A stretch of DNA of 64,000 bases from Variovorax boronicumulans (GCF_019352895.1 NZ_JAAAFX010000004.1:2220245-2284244), one strand, 5' to 3'; positions 1 through 9,512 are shown, numbered from the stretch's first letter. The notes: generated by a model not told the origin, from the letters alone. Numbers and translations: made by a program.

Positions 1-1
1 C

Positions 2-544
2 CTCACGGACGCCGCCGCGCCGATCAATGCGCAGACGCTCGAGAACGGCTACACGGTCGAGGCCTTCATCAAGATCGACCCGGGCTGGACCAGCGGCAAG
101 CAGGCCTGGATGAACATCATGACGCGCGACGGCATCCGCGGCCAGCTGCCGGGGTGGAACGGCGGCGATGGCGAATCGCCGCCGATGCTGTTCGCCATTT
201 CCAGCCTGCGCGAAGTGCAGTGGGAAGTCGTGCCCACGCAGGGTTCACGTACCGGCCGCACCAACTGGTCGGGCGAGATCATCGCGGGCGGCTGGGTGCA
301 CATCGCGATCGTCAACGACCCCGTGACGCACAACACCACGATGTATGTCGAGGGCGCGCCGGTGCTGCGCAACACCAGCAATGCGCAGGGCCTGTCGACC
401 CTGTCGGCCAGCTCGCCCTGGGTGGTCGGCGGCGGCTCGTGGGATGGCGGCCGCGCCGACGGCTTCTTCGGCAACATCGGCGAGGTGCGGGTGGTGGCGG
501 CGGCGCTGAAGTCCTCGCAGTGGCTCACCGCACGCGCCAGCTGA
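2..544 (+). CDS. LamG/concanavalin-A-like domain protein, C-terminal part
   Basis: The frame is open from the left edge and stops at 542-544, so only the last 180 or so residues are present and the start lies outside the window. The visible part has the alternating pattern of a LamG/laminin-G-like beta sandwich: an early TVEAFIKID strand (the usual position of VEAWVK in this fold), a central GGWVHIAIVND segment and a late FFGNIGEVRVVAAAL segment. Such domains usually bind carbohydrate or sit in secreted or surface proteins. The protein ends straight after the domain, with no anchor visible. The next gene is convergent 29 bases away. Function unknown. Confidence 0.6.
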   Translation, partial: LTDAAAPINAQTLENGYTVEAFIKIDPGWTSGKQAWMNIMTRDGIRGQLPGWNGGDGESPPMLFAISSLREVQWEVVPTQGSRTGRTNWSGEIIAGGWVHIAIVNDPVTHNTTMYVEGAPVLRNTSNAQGLSTLSASSPWVVGGGSWDGGRADGFFGNIGEVRVVAAALKSSQWLTARAS

Positions 545-573
545 GGCGCGCCGGCGAGCGCTTCAAGACCTGA

Positions 574-2403
574 TCACTGCTCGCCCAGGAAACCGCCGCT
601 CTGGTGCGCCCAGAGGCGGGCATAGAGCCCGCCCTGGCCCAGCAGGGTGGCGTGGTCGCCTTCTTCCACCACCTTGCCTTCGTCGAGCACGATCAGCCGG
701 TCCATAGCGGCGATGGTCGAGAGCCGGTGGGCGATCGCGATCACGGTCTTGCCTTCCATCAGCCGGTACAGGCTGGCCTGGATCGCGGCCTCGACCTCGG
801 AGTCGAGTGCGCTGGTGGCCTCGTCGAGCAGCAGGATCGGCGCGTCCTTGAGCATCACGCGCGCGATGGCGATTCGCTGGCGCTGGCCGCCCGAGAGCTT
901 CACGCCGCGTTCGCCCACATGCGCCTCGTAGCCGCTGCGGCCCTTGGCGTCGCCCAGCGAGTCGATGAAGGCCTGCGCCTCGGCGCGTTCGGCGGCTTCG
1001 CGGATCTCGTCGTGCGGTGCGTCGGGGCGGCCGTAGGCGATGTTGTCGGCCACCGAGCGGTGCAGCAGCGAGGTGTCCTGCGTGACCATGCCGATGTGCT
1101 TGCGCAGCGAATCCTGCGTGACCTGCGCGATGTCCTGCCCGTCGATCAGGATGCGGCCGCCATCCAGGTCATGGAAGCGCAGCAGCAGGTTCACCAGCGT
1201 CGACTTGCCCGCGCCCGAGCGGCCCACCAGGCCGATCTTCTCGCCGGGGCGCACCGTCAGCGTCATGTCGTCGATCACGTTCGGGCGGCCTTCGCCGTAG
1301 CGGAAGCTCGCATGCTCGAAGCGCACCTCGCCGTGCGGCACGGCCAGCACCGGTGCGGCCGGCGCGTCGACCACGGTGCGCGGGCGCGACAGCGTCTTCA
1401 TGCCGTCCTGCACCGTGCCGATGTTCTCGAACAGGCTGGTCATCTCCCACATGATCCAGTGCGACATGCCCTGCAGCCGCAGCGCCATCGCGGTGGCCGC
1501 GGCCACCGTGCCCACACCGACCACGCCGCGCGACCACAGCCACAGCGCCATGCCCGCCATGCCGGCGGTGAGCGCCATGCTCAGGATGTGGTTGGTGATC
1601 TCGAAGGCGCTCACCAGCCGCATCTGGGCCTGTCCGGTGGCCTGGAACTCCTGCATGGCCGAGCGTGCGAAGCCGGCTTCGCGCTGGGTGTGCGAGAACA
1701 GCTTGACGGTGGCGATGTTGGTGTAGGCGTCGGTGATGCGCCCGGTCATGAGCGCGCGCGCATCGGCCTGCGCCTTGCCGATCTTGCCCAGCCGCGGCAC
1801 GAACCATGCAAGCTGTGCGACGTAGAGCAGCAGCCACACGATGAAGGGCACCATCAGCGTGGTGTCGAGCACGGCCGCCAGCACGATCAGCGTGGCGACG
1901 TAGACCCCCATGGCCACCAGCACGTCGGCCAGCACGAAGATGGTGTCGCGCACCGCGAGCGCGGTCTGCATCACCTTGGCCGTGATGCGGCCGGCGAACT
2001 CGTCCTGGTAGAAGGCCATGCTCTGGCCGAGCATCAGGCGGTGGAAGTTCCAGCGCAGCCGCATCGGCAGGTTGATGGCCAGCGTCTGGTGCTTGACGAT
2101 GGTCTGCATCGCCACCACCGCGACGCTCGCCACCAGCGCGGCGGCCAGCCACATCAGCGTGGTGCCGCGGTCCTCCCAGAGAAGCGCCGGGACCTGGCCG
2201 CCGAGCCAGTCGACGATGCGGCCCAGCATGGCGAACAGCAGGGCTTCGAAGGCCGACATGACCGCGGTGAGCCCCGCCATCGCGGCGATCTTGCCGCGCG
2301 TGCCCTGGGTACAGGCCCAGAGAAAGGCGAAGAAGCCGTCAGGCGGCGGCACGGGTTCGGCGGCGGGGTAGGGCTGGAGAAGTCTTTCGAAGAAACGGAA
2401 CAA
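574..2403 (-). CDS. ABC exporter, fused membrane and ATPase domains (MsbA type)
   Basis: A half-size ABC exporter. An N-terminal six-helix membrane domain is followed by an ATPase domain with Walker A GRSGAGKST, signature [13 protein letters not shown], Walker B ILLLDEATSALD and a late switch histidine (AIAHRLST). Two copies would dimerise in the inner membrane to export a lipid or drug-like substrate; the substrate cannot be read from sequence. The frame is open to an ATG at 2460, but the first codons after that ATG form a perfect terminator hairpin (2426-2446). I therefore prefer the TTG at 2403, which gives FRFFERLLQPYP near the N-terminus and has GAAAGA about 8 bases upstream. With that start it has about 609 residues. 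It lies downstream of the kinase gene on the same strand but is probably transcribed separately. Confidence 0.85.
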   Translation of the reverse strand: MFRFFERLLQPYPAAEPVPPPDGFFAFLWACTQGTRGKIAAMAGLTAVMSAFEALLFAMLGRIVDWLGGQVPALLWEDRGTTLMWLAAALVASVAVVAMQTIVKHQTLAINLPMRLRWNFHRLMLGQSMAFYQDEFAGRITAKVMQTALAVRDTIFVLADVLVAMGVYVATLIVLAAVLDTTLMVPFIVWLLLYVAQLAWFVPRLGKIGKAQADARALMTGRITDAYTNIATVKLFSHTQREAGFARSAMQEFQATGQAQMRLVSAFEITNHILSMALTAGMAGMALWLWSRGVVGVGTVAAATAMALRLQGMSHWIMWEMTSLFENIGTVQDGMKTLSRPRTVVDAPAAPVLAVPHGEVRFEHASFRYGEGRPNVIDDMTLTVRPGEKIGLVGRSGAGKSTLVNLLLRFHDLDGGRILIDGQDIAQVTQDSLRKHIGMVTQDTSLLHRSVADNIAYGRPDAPHDEIREAAERAEAQAFIDSLGDAKGRSGYEAHVGERGVKLSGGQRQRIAIARVMLKDAPILLLDEATSALDSEVEAAIQASLYRLMEGKTVIAIAHRLSTIAAMDRLIVLDEGKVVEEGDHATLLGQGGLYARLWAHQSGGFLGEQ

Positions 2404-2423
2404 GGCAGACGGTCTTTCAAGTG

Positions 2424-2446
2424 AAAAAAGGCGCCAGGCGCCTTTT
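2424..2446 (-). terminator. Rho-independent terminator of the histidine kinase gene
   Basis: Read on the minus strand, AAAAGGCG, loop CCTGG and CGCCTTTT form a perfect 8-bp stem and run into six T residues. It sits 45 bases after the kinase stop codon, where a terminator is expected. It falls inside the longest possible frame of the ABC exporter, which argues for that gene starting at the downstream TTG. Confidence 0.75.
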
Positions 2447-2490
2447 CGAGAGGGCTCCACTGTACCGGGCGCGCGGCGCCCATGCCCGCG

Positions 2491-5151
2491 TCAGGACTTT
2501 GCCGCGACCATCTGCCGCACGCGGCGCGCCAGCGCGTCCAGCGTGAAGGGCTTGGTCATGATCTCCATGCCGGGATCGAGGTGGCCGTTGCCCACCACCG
2601 CGTTCTCCGCATAGCCGGTGATGAACAGCACCTTGAGCTCCGGGCGCGAGGCACGGGCGGCATCGGCCAGCTGGCGGCCGTTCATGCCGCCGGGCAGGCC
2701 GACGTCGGTGATCAGCAGGTCGATGGCCGCGCTCGACTGCAGCACCGCCAGGCCGGCCGCACCTTCCTCGGCCTCGAGCGTGCGGTAGCCGAGCTCGCCC
2801 AGCACCTCGGTCACCAGCGAGCGCACCGAGGGTTCGTCGTCGACCACCAGCACCAGGCCCGCGCCGGGGACCTCGGTCGCGTCGAGCGGCGCGGGCGGCT
2901 CGTAGGGGGCTTCGGCTTCGTGGTGGCGCGGCAGGTACACGCACAGGGTCGTGCCCATGCCGACCTCCGAATAGACCCGCACCTGGCCGCCCGACTGGCG
3001 CGCGAAGCCGTAGACCATCGACAGACCCAGGCCGGTGCCCATGCCGATGGGCTTGGTCGTGAAGAAAGGCTCGAACACCCGCTGCGCCACCTCGGGCGAC
3101 ATGCCGGTGCCGGTGTCGGTCACGCACAGCGAGACGTACTGGCCGGCGGGCAGGTCGCGGTCGCGCGCGGCCCGCTCGTCCATCCACTGGTTGGCCGTCT
3201 CGATGGTCAGGCGGCCGCCGCCTGGCATCGCGTCGCGCGCGTTGAGGCACAGGTTGAGCAGCGCGTTCTCGAGCTGGGGCGGATCGACGCGCGTGATCCA
3301 CAGCCCGACCGCGCCCACCACTTCGAGCCGGTTCTCCGGGCCGATGGTACGGCGGATCAGTTCCTCCATGCCGCGGATCAGCCGGTTGATGTCGGTGGCC
3401 TTGGGGTCGAGCGTCTGGCGCCGCGAGAAGGCCAGCAGCCGGTGCGTGAGCGCGGCCGCGCGCTTGGCCGCACCCTGGCCGGTGTGGATGTAGCGCTCGA
3501 AGTCCTCGTAGCGGCCCTGGCGCAGCCGGCGCTGCATCAGCTCCAGGCTGCCGGTGATGCCCGAGAGCAGGTTGTTGAAGTCGTGCGCCAGCCCCCCGGT
3601 GAGCTGGCCCACCGCTTCCATCTTCTGGGCCTGGCGCAGCGCATCTTCTGCGGCCTCGCGCTCCTGCGATTCCTTGCGCAGCCGGGCCAGTGCGCTCTCG
3701 ACCTCGTGCGTGCGTTCGGCGATGCGCGCCTCCAGGCTGTCGTTGAGCGCGCGCAGCGCGTTGCCGGACTCCACCTTGTCGGTCACGTCGACGCCCTCGG
3801 CAAAGATGCCGGTGGCGGCGCCGTTGGCGTCGAGGATGGGCTGGTAGACGAAGTCGAGGTAGCGCTCGGTCAGCCCGGCGCCCGGCTCGCGCTGCAGCGC
3901 GATGCGCAGGCCCTGGCCGACGAAGGGCACGCCGCTGCGGTAGACCTGGTCGAGCCGTTCGTAGAAGCCCTGTCCCGTGAGTTCGGGCAGGGCCTCGCGC
4001 ACCGGCTTGCCCTCGACCGCACGGTGGCCGATGAGCTGCTGGTACGAGGCGTTGACCAGCTCGAAGACATGGTCCGGTCCGCGCAGCACGCACATGAAGC
4101 CGGGCGCCTGCTGGAACAGGTCGCGCAGGCGGTCGCGCTCGGCGGTGCGCGCGGCCAGCGCCTCGGCGTTGGCCAGGCTGGGCGCAACCTGGCCGCTGAG
4201 CAGCTGGACGAAGCTCATGGCGTCGTGCGTGGCCGGCGCATAGGGGCTGGCCCCGCACACCAGGAAGCCGGCGGCGCGGGCCGAGCCCTGGGGCGGCAGC
4301 TGGACGATGAAGGCCGATGGCGCGGGGCGGTCCCAGGGGCCGTGCGGGAGGTCGTCGGCAGCGTCGAGCGGCTGGATGAAGGCGGTCTCGCCGGCCGCGA
4401 GCCGGTCGAGCGCCCAAGGCTGTGTCGCGTCGGCGGCCAGTGCCTCCGGCGCCAGCCGATGGCCGCGCGCGATGCCGGTGGCGCAGGCCAGGTGCGCGGT
4501 GCCGGTGGCGTCGAACAGGTACATCAGCGCGAAGGGCAGGTCGCGTTCGCTCTGGGCCAGCGCGTCGCGCGTGGCCCGGACCACGGCCTCGCGCGTGTCG
4601 CAGGTGGCCAGGCCGGCACCGAGCTCGCGCAGCGCGCGCAGGCGGCGTTCGCTGATCACGCGGCCGGTGTCTTCGGACACCGCGCAGAACAAACCCTCGA
4701 CCTGGCCGCCCGCGCCCAGCAGCGGACTGTAGGAAAAGGCGTGGTAGGTCTCCTCGGGATAGCCGGAGCGCTCCAGCAGCAGCATCAGCGCATCGTCCCA
4801 GGTCGACTCGCCCTTGTCGTAGACGGTGCGGATGCGGCCTTCGACGTCCTTCCAGATCTCCGACCACAGCACCCGCGTCGGCATGCCCAGCGCACGCGGG
4901 TGCTTGAGGCCCAGCGTGGGCCGGTAGGCGTCGTTGTAGAAGAAGGCGACGTCGGGGCCCCAGCCCAGCCACATCTGGAAGCGCGAGGTCAGCAGGATGC
5001 GCAAGGCGACTTTGAGCGCCTCGGGCCACTGGGCCGGCGGCCCGAGCGGCGTGGCGGCCCAGTCGTGCGCGCGCATGCGCTGGGCCATCTCGCTGTCGCC
5101 GACAAAGATGTCGGCGTTCAGCGCCGATCCGGAAGTTGTCGGGTGCTTCAT
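2491..5151 (-). CDS. Hybrid sensor histidine kinase (PAS-GAF-PAS-HisKA-HATPase-REC)
   Basis: Soluble hybrid sensor kinase of 886 residues with no membrane segment. Order of parts: a PAS-like region (about 40-160), a GAF-like region (about 175-330), a second PAS (about 340-460), a coiled linker, the phospho-acceptor box with His523 in [12 protein letters not shown], and an HATPase with N box [14 protein letters not shown]1 DTGTGMS and G2 [14 protein letters not shown]-terminal receiver has acidic pair VVDDE and phospho-Asp in [11 protein letters not shown]. The HDFNN form of the H box is typical of PAS-rich hybrid kinases. No partner regulator lies nearby, so the signal passes either through its own receiver or to a distant partner. 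Its stimulus is unknown; the lack of membrane helices implies a cytoplasmic cue such as light, redox state or a metabolite. Confidence 0.9.
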   Translation of the reverse strand: MKHPTTSGSALNADIFVGDSEMAQRMRAHDWAATPLGPPAQWPEALKVALRILLTSRFQMWLGWGPDVAFFYNDAYRPTLGLKHPRALGMPTRVLWSEIWKDVEGRIRTVYDKGESTWDDALMLLLERSGYPEETYHAFSYSPLLGAGGQVEGLFCAVSEDTGRVISERRLRALRELGAGLATCDTREAVVRATRDALAQSERDLPFALMYLFDATGTAHLACATGIARGHRLAPEALAADATQPWALDRLAAGETAFIQPLDAADDLPHGPWDRPAPSAFIVQLPPQGSARAAGFLVCGASPYAPATHDAMSFVQLLSGQVAPSLANAEALAARTAERDRLRDLFQQAPGFMCVLRGPDHVFELVNASYQQLIGHRAVEGKPVREALPELTGQGFYERLDQVYRSGVPFVGQGLRIALQREPGAGLTERYLDFVYQPILDANGAATGIFAEGVDVTDKVESGNALRALNDSLEARIAERTHEVESALARLRKESQEREAAEDALRQAQKMEAVGQLTGGLAHDFNNLLSGITGSLELMQRRLRQGRYEDFERYIHTGQGAAKRAAALTHRLLAFSRRQTLDPKATDINRLIRGMEELIRRTIGPENRLEVVGAVGLWITRVDPPQLENALLNLCLNARDAMPGGGRLTIETANQWMDERAARDRDLPAGQYVSLCVTDTGTGMSPEVAQRVFEPFFTTKPIGMGTGLGLSMVYGFARQSGGQVRVYSEVGMGTTLCVYLPRHHEAEAPYEPPAPLDATEVPGAGLVLVVDDEPSVRSLVTEVLGELGYRTLEAEEGAAGLAVLQSSAAIDLLITDVGLPGGMNGRQLADAARASRPELKVLFITGYAENAVVGNGHLDPGMEIMTKPFTLDALARRVRQMVAAKS

Positions 5152-5227
5152 TTCGCGAAAAATGTAGCAGGCCGTTTCAGGCCGCCGCGTCGGACAACAT
5201 CCCAGCCGGAAGCAGCGGCCGATCTGA

Positions 5228-6370
5228 TCAGCGCGCGTTCGGCCGGATCAGGAATTTCTCCCCGGTCGCGCGCTGGTTGTAGCGCGCGATGGCGGCCGGC
5301 GACAGCACCTCGGTCAGCGACAGCTCGCCCGCGTAGCGGCTGGCGAAGGTGGTCTTGAGTTCGGCGGCCACGCGCTGCTTGAGCAGCTGCGCAGCCGCGG
5401 GGCCGATCTTCTGCAGGAAGGGAAACAGCAGCCAGCCGCCCATGCCCCAGGCCATGCCGAAGCTGCGGTTGAAGGTGGTGGGCCGGACGTCGAGGCCGCC
5501 GTAGAGGTAGACCTGCTTGTCCGTGCTCGAGCCGTAGCGGTTGTAGACCTTGGCGGTGCGGGCGATCGCCGCTTCCATGCAGGCAAGGATCTGGCCGGCC
5601 AGCGGGCCGCCGCCGGTGGCGTCGAAGGCCAGCGTGGCGCCGGTCGCGGCCAGCGCATCGGTCAGGTCGGCGAGGAAGCTCGGGGCGCTGGCATCGCAGA
5701 CGTGCGTCGCACCCATGGCCCTGAGCAGCGCGACCTGTTCGGGCTTGCGCACGATGTTGACCAGGCCGATGCCATCGGCCAGGCAGATGCGCTGCAGCAT
5801 CTGGCCCAGGTTCGAGGCGGCGGCCGTATGGACCAGCGCGGTGTGGCCTTCGCGCTTCATGGTCTCGACCATGCCGAGCGCGGTCAGCGGATTGACGAAG
5901 GACGAGGCGCCGTCGGCCGGCGTGGCGTCGTCGGGCAGCAGCAGGCACTGGTCGACCGGCACCGCGCGGAACTGCGCATACATCGCGCCGCCCAGCACCG
6001 CCACGGTCTTGCCGAGCAGGGCCTGGGCCGCGGGCGACTTGCCGGCGTCGACCACCACGCCCGCACCCTCGTTGCCCACGGGCATCGGTTCGTCGAGCCG
6101 CGCGGCCATGGCCCGCATCCCGGCGTCGGGGATGCGCGCGGTGAGCAGCGGACGCTCGGCCGTGCCGCCGGCGACCGCGGTCTCCAGGTCGGCGGTGCCG
6201 AACAGCAGGCCCAGGTCCGAGGGGTTGAGCGGCGCGGCCTCGATGCGCACCAGCACCTCGTTGTCGGCCACCGCGGGGATGGGCAGTTCGGCGAGCGACA
6301 GCTCGAGTTCGCCACTGCGCTTCACGAGCGAGTGGAGTTGAAGGGCGGTGCGGGGAATGTCGAGGGCCAT
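5228..6370 (-). CDS. Zinc-type alcohol dehydrogenase-like oxidoreductase (MDR family)
   Basis: Medium-chain dehydrogenase/reductase of 380 residues. The N-terminal GroES-like half contains VLVRIEAAPLNPSDLGLLFG and VGNEGAGVVVDAG. The C-terminal half is a nucleotide-binding fold around ALVHTAAASNLGQMLQRICLA and contains the FDATGGGPLAGQIL stretch common in quinone-oxidoreductase-like members. I do not see the usual cysteine and histidine zinc ligands, so it is probably a zinc-free NADPH-dependent enone or quinone reductase despite the family name. GGAGG lies just before the ATG. It is followed, divergently oriented in function but on the same strand, by a LysR gene 45 bases upstream; whether that regulator controls it is not clear. 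Confidence 0.8.
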   Translation of the reverse strand: MALDIPRTALQLHSLVKRSGELELSLAELPIPAVADNEVLVRIEAAPLNPSDLGLLFGTADLETAVAGGTAERPLLTARIPDAGMRAMAARLDEPMPVGNEGAGVVVDAGKSPAAQALLGKTVAVLGGAMYAQFRAVPVDQCLLLPDDATPADGASSFVNPLTALGMVETMKREGHTALVHTAAASNLGQMLQRICLADGIGLVNIVRKPEQVALLRAMGATHVCDASAPSFLADLTDALAATGATLAFDATGGGPLAGQILACMEAAIARTAKVYNRYGSSTDKQVYLYGGLDVRPTTFNRSFGMAWGMGGWLLFPFLQKIGPAAAQLLKQRVAAELKTTFASRYAGELSLTEVLSPAAIARYNQRATGEKFLIRPNAR

Positions 6371-6415
6371 GGAGCCTCCAGAATGAGCAGATCGCAGTTT
6401 AGGACGCCATGACGT

Positions 6416-7315
6416 TCAGGCTGTGTCGCCGTCGCGGCACAGCGCCTGGCCCAGGTGGTCGATGAAGCTGCGCAGCTTGGGCGCCATGTACTGCCGGCTG
6501 GTGTAGACCGCGAACAGCGTGACGGCCTGGGCGCTGTACTCGGGCGCCACGCGCACCAGCGTGCCGGCCGCCAGGTCGTCGTCGACCAGCCACTCGGGCA
6601 GGAAGGACATGCCCAGGCCCGCGCGCACCGCATGCAGCGTGAGCGTGGTGTCGTCCGAGCGCAGGACCGGATTCAGCCGCAGCGGCGCCTGCCGGCCGCC
6701 GGGCCCCTTGAGCGACAGGCCCTCGATGTTCACATAGCTGGGCACGATGGCGCCGAGCCGGGCCAGCTCCGACGGCAGCGAAGGCGTGCCGGCGCGTGCC
6801 AGCAATGCGGGCGTGGCGACCAGGTGGAACTGCACGCGGCACAGGCGGCGCGCGATCAGCGCGGGCGAGGGCTCCTGCGTCGCGCGCAGCGCCAGGTCGT
6901 AGCCGTCGGCTGCGAGGTCGACCTTGCGGTTCTCCAGGTGCATGTCGACCAGCACCTCGGGAAAGGCGTCGTGGTAGCTGGCCAGCACGCGGGCGAAATG
7001 CGGCGTGGCGCACCACACGGGCGCACTGACCTTCAACTGGCCGCGCGGCGCGTCGTTCTTGCGGCCGATGGCGGCCTCGGCCGCGTCCAGCAGGTCGAGC
7101 GCCTGCGCGCTCTGCGCGTACCAGGACTCGCCCGCCTCGGTCAGGCTCAGGTGCCGGCTCGAGCGGTTGAGCAGCCGCGCGCCCAGCGACTTCTCCAGCT
7201 GCGCGACATGCTTGCTGGCCATCGGCGCCGAGAGGCCAAGGCGGTCGGCCGCGGCGGTGAAGCTGCCCGCGTCCACCACGTCGCGGAACACCCGCAGGCT
7301 GGTCATGCGGTCCAT
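6416..7315 (-). CDS. LysR-family transcriptional regulator
   Basis: LysR-type regulator of 299 residues. The N-terminal winged helix contains FRDVVDAGSFTAAADRLGLSAPMASKHVAQLEKSLGARLLNRSSR, split here only by description as the standard LysR helix-turn-helix, and a periplasmic-binding-protein-like effector domain follows from about residue 90. AGGAAA lies upstream of the ATG. It is transcribed away from the LigB-type dioxygenase gene with a 92-base gap carrying two near-identical palindromes, so it most likely regulates that gene and itself. The effector is unknown. Confidence 0.88.
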   Translation of the reverse strand: MDRMTSLRVFRDVVDAGSFTAAADRLGLSAPMASKHVAQLEKSLGARLLNRSSRHLSLTEAGESWYAQSAQALDLLDAAEAAIGRKNDAPRGQLKVSAPVWCATPHFARVLASYHDAFPEVLVDMHLENRKVDLAADGYDLALRATQEPSPALIARRLCRVQFHLVATPALLARAGTPSLPSELARLGAIVPSYVNIEGLSLKGPGGRQAPLRLNPVLRSDDTTLTLHAVRAGLGMSFLPEWLVDDDLAAGTLVRVAPEYSAQAVTLFAVYTSRQYMAPKLRSFIDHLGQALCRDGDTA

Positions 7316-7321
7316 GGATGG

Positions 7322-7379
7322 TTTCCTGTGGAGAAATGAATCGTTGAATCCTAGCCCATCGATTTCCTGATGGGAAATC
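7322..7379. promoter_or_regulatory. Paired palindromes between the LysR and dioxygenase genes
   Basis: Two 15-base sites lie in the 92-base divergent gap: TTTCCTGTGGAGAAA at 7322-7336 and TTTCCTGATGGGAAA at 7363-7377. They match at 12 positions and each has inverted TTTC/GAAA ends. The second extends to a perfect 7-bp inverted repeat, GATTTCC/GGAAATC, at 7361-7379. The centres are 41 bases apart, close to four helical turns. Paired sites of this kind fit a LysR tetramer, with one site next to each start codon. The link to this LysR protein is inferred from position. Confidence 0.5.
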
Positions 7380-7407
7380 TCTAGACTGGCGCAAAAGGAG
7401 CCTCTCC

Positions 7408-8235
7408 ATGACCACCACGATTGCCACCGACCGCCTGCTGCCCACCTATTTCATCTCCCACGGCGGCGGCCCGTGGCCGTGGATGAAGAAGGAGATGGGC
7501 AATGCCTACGCGCAGCTCGAGGCCTCGCTGGCCGACATGCCGCGCCAGATCGGCCGCGCGCCGCGCGCCATCCTCATGGTGTCCGCGCACTGGGAGATGC
7601 CCGCCTTCACGGTGCAGGGCAACCCCAAGCCGCCCATGATCTACGACTACGGCGGCTTCCCGGCCCACACCTACCAGGTGCACTACGACGCGCCGGGCTC
7701 GCCCGAGGTGGCGCGGCGCGTGGTGGCGCTGCTCGAGGCCGCCGGCTTGCCGAGCGCGATCGATGCCGAGCGCGGCTTCGACCACGGTGCCTTCTCACCG
7801 ATGGCGGCGATCTACCCGAAGGCCGATGTGCCCATGGTCCAGCTCTCGCTGAAGCGTGGCCTCGACCCGGCCGAGCACATCGCGCTGGGCCGCGCGCTGG
7901 CGCCGCTGCGCCGCGAAGACGTGCTGATCGTCGGCAGCGGCCTGAGCTATCACAACCTGCGCAACTTCGGCCCGCAGGCCCGCGATGTGTCGAAGGCCTT
8001 CGACGACTGGCTCGACATCGCGGTGGTGGGCGCGACGTCGGAGGCGCGGGTCGCGCACCTGCTCGACTGGGCCTCGGCCCCCGCGGCACGCATCGCGCAT
8101 CCGCGCGAGGAGCACCTGATCCCGTTGATGGTCGCGGTCGGCGCGGCCGAAGCGGAAGCGGGCGAGCGCGTGTACCACGAGCAGGATTTCATGGGCGGGA
8201 TCGCGGTGTCTAGCTTTCGCTTCGGGGCCGTCTGA
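7408..8235 (+). CDS. LigB-type (DODA-like) extradiol dioxygenase family protein
   Basis: Class III extradiol ring-cleavage dioxygenase family, 275 residues. The start carries the metal-site motif FISHGGGPW, a second metal-site histidine is probably in RGFDHGAFSPM, and LIVGSGLSYHNLRNF carries the catalytic-region histidine. Characterised relatives use Fe(II) or zinc; the short single-chain bacterial form is often annotated DODA type after plant DOPA dioxygenase, and its natural substrate is usually unknown. AAGGAG lies 7 bases before the ATG. It is divergent from a LysR gene and is probably induced through it. Confidence 0.82.
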   Translation: MTTTIATDRLLPTYFISHGGGPWPWMKKEMGNAYAQLEASLADMPRQIGRAPRAILMVSAHWEMPAFTVQGNPKPPMIYDYGGFPAHTYQVHYDAPGSPEVARRVVALLEAAGLPSAIDAERGFDHGAFSPMAAIYPKADVPMVQLSLKRGLDPAEHIALGRALAPLRREDVLIVGSGLSYHNLRNFGPQARDVSKAFDDWLDIAVVGATSEARVAHLLDWASAPAARIAHPREEHLIPLMVAVGAAEAEAGERVYHEQDFMGGIAVSSFRFGAV

Positions 8236-8250
8236 GGCCGATTCGGCCTC
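8234..8250 (+). terminator. Hairpin at the dioxygenase stop codon
   Basis: GAGGCCG, loop ATT and CGGCCTC form a perfect 7-bp stem overlapping the TGA stop. No run of T follows, so it is either a weak or Rho-assisted terminator or an mRNA end-stabiliser between the convergent dioxygenase and LysE genes. Confidence 0.4.
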
Positions 8251-8275
8251 GGGGCCTCTGTCTGTCTGGCGGGCT

Positions 8276-8905
8276 TCAGCGCTGCTGAACCGCCACCTTC
8301 AGGCCGAGGCCGATGAAGATCGTGCCGACGATCTTGCCCTTCCAGCGATGGAGCCACGCGATGCGACCCAGGATGCGCCCCAGAGGGCGCGCGGACAGCG
8401 CGAACGCGGCGGAATAGAGCGCGCTCAGCACGACGAAGATCAGGCCCAGCACCGTGAACTGCAGGAAGCTGGAACCGCGCTCCGGATGCACGAACTGCGG
8501 CAGGAAGGCGAGGAAGAACAACGCGGTCTTCGGGTTCAGCACCTCGGCCGGAATGGCCTGCAGGAAGGCTTGTCTGGCCGTGACGCGTGGCCGCGGCGCC
8601 TCGACCGCCGAATCGCCCGTCTTCTCGAGCATGGCCTGCACACCCAGCCAGATCAGGTAGCCCGCGCCGACCAGCTTGATGACGTTGAAGGCCAGCGCCG
8701 AGGTCATCAGGATCGCCGACAGGCCGATGGCCGCCGCCATGGCATGGACGAAGTCGCCGCAGGCGATGCCCAGGCCCGTGGCGACACCGACAGCGCGCCC
8801 GCCTTGCGCGGTCCGTATGAAGACCAGCACCACCGCCGGGCCTGGGATCAGGAACAGGCCGATGACGACGGCGGTATAGGACAGCAGGGTGGACAGTTCG
8901 AACAT
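8276..8905 (-). CDS. LysE/RhtB-family amino-acid exporter
   Basis: Small integral membrane exporter of 209 residues. It opens with MFELSTLLSYTAVVIGLFLIPGP, here named only by its FLIPGP motif, which matches the conserved PGP in helix 1 of LysE/RhtB proteins. GLGIACGDFVHA and GAGYLIWLGVQAM follow, as expected, with about six hydrophobic segments. The frame is open further upstream to 9061, but those 52 residues are charged and unlike the family, so I start at the ATG at 8905. Relatives export lysine, homoserine, threonine or cysteine. Convergent with the dioxygenase gene. Confidence 0.85.
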   Translation of the reverse strand: MFELSTLLSYTAVVIGLFLIPGPAVVLVFIRTAQGGRAVGVATGLGIACGDFVHAMAAAIGLSAILMTSALAFNVIKLVGAGYLIWLGVQAMLEKTGDSAVEAPRPRVTARQAFLQAIPAEVLNPKTALFFLAFLPQFVHPERGSSFLQFTVLGLIFVVLSALYSAAFALSARPLGRILGRIAWLHRWKGKIVGTIFIGLGLKVAVQQR

Positions 8906-9149
8906 CGCGATTCCATCGGGCGCGCAAGGCAGGACGGTCATGGTAACCATCCGCGGGCTTTGCCGGGTGTCCCGGCCGCATCGCTCGCCGCTGCGGTGCA
9001 GGTCTCGGGGCGCCGCGCCGCCTGCCCAGTTGCTCATGCACGCCTGACTGCCGTCGGCCAACGCTGCAAGCGCAACCTACGATGACGGCTCACGGCCTTC
9101 AGCGGTCTTGCAAACATATAAGGACGAGGACTGCGACGTCCGGCTCTAG

Positions 9150-9512
9150 ATGAAACATGCCTGCCCCCGTTGCCAGGAACTGAGCATCTCCGGCCTTGCC
9201 AAGCGCTGGTCGGACCGCGGCTTTCCTGCGAAGTGTGAAAAATGCGGCTGCCTATCGCACGTACTGGCAAGTACATCCAGCGGTATCGTCGTCGGAACGT
9301 TTCTAGTCATCATCGGATCGATGGTCGCGGCTGCCGGCGCCATGTCCTATCCCCTCGCCGTGAGCGGCGTCTGCTTGGGCGTCGCTTTCAACATGTGGGC
9401 ATGGAGGCAGGCAGAGCTGGTTCCCATTCCCAAGGAGAACGTGGACAACGCGAGGGCCGCGGGCTGGGTTCTCACGGGCGTATACGCGCTCATTGCGATG
9501 TTTGGGAGTTAG
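9150..9512 (+). CDS. Small zinc-ribbon plus two-helix membrane protein, unknown function
   Basis: Hypothetical protein of 120 residues. The N-terminus has CPRC near residue 5 and CEKCGC near residue 30, a likely zinc ribbon. Two hydrophobic segments follow at about 42-64 and 67-82, and a third at about 105-118. The combination suggests an inner-membrane protein with a cytosolic zinc knuckle. Its GC looks lower than that of its neighbours, and it sits beside a transposase remnant, so transfer is possible. No function can be assigned. Confidence 0.6.
   Translation: MKHACPRCQELSISGLAKRWSDRGFPAKCEKCGCLSHVLASTSSGIVVGTFLVIIGSMVAAAGAMSYPLAVSGVCLGVAFNMWAWRQAELVPIPKENVDNARAAGWVLTGVYALIAMFGS

Noticed and set aside
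604..2424. Plus-strand frame of 606 codons opposite the ABC exporter
   Set aside because: Antisense shadow of a gene with intact Walker and signature motifs.
2482..5358. Plus-strand frame of 958 codons opposite the histidine kinase
   Set aside because: It is antisense to a gene with clear kinase and receiver motifs. Its translation is low-complexity, rich in R, A, G and H, a usual artefact of high third-position GC.
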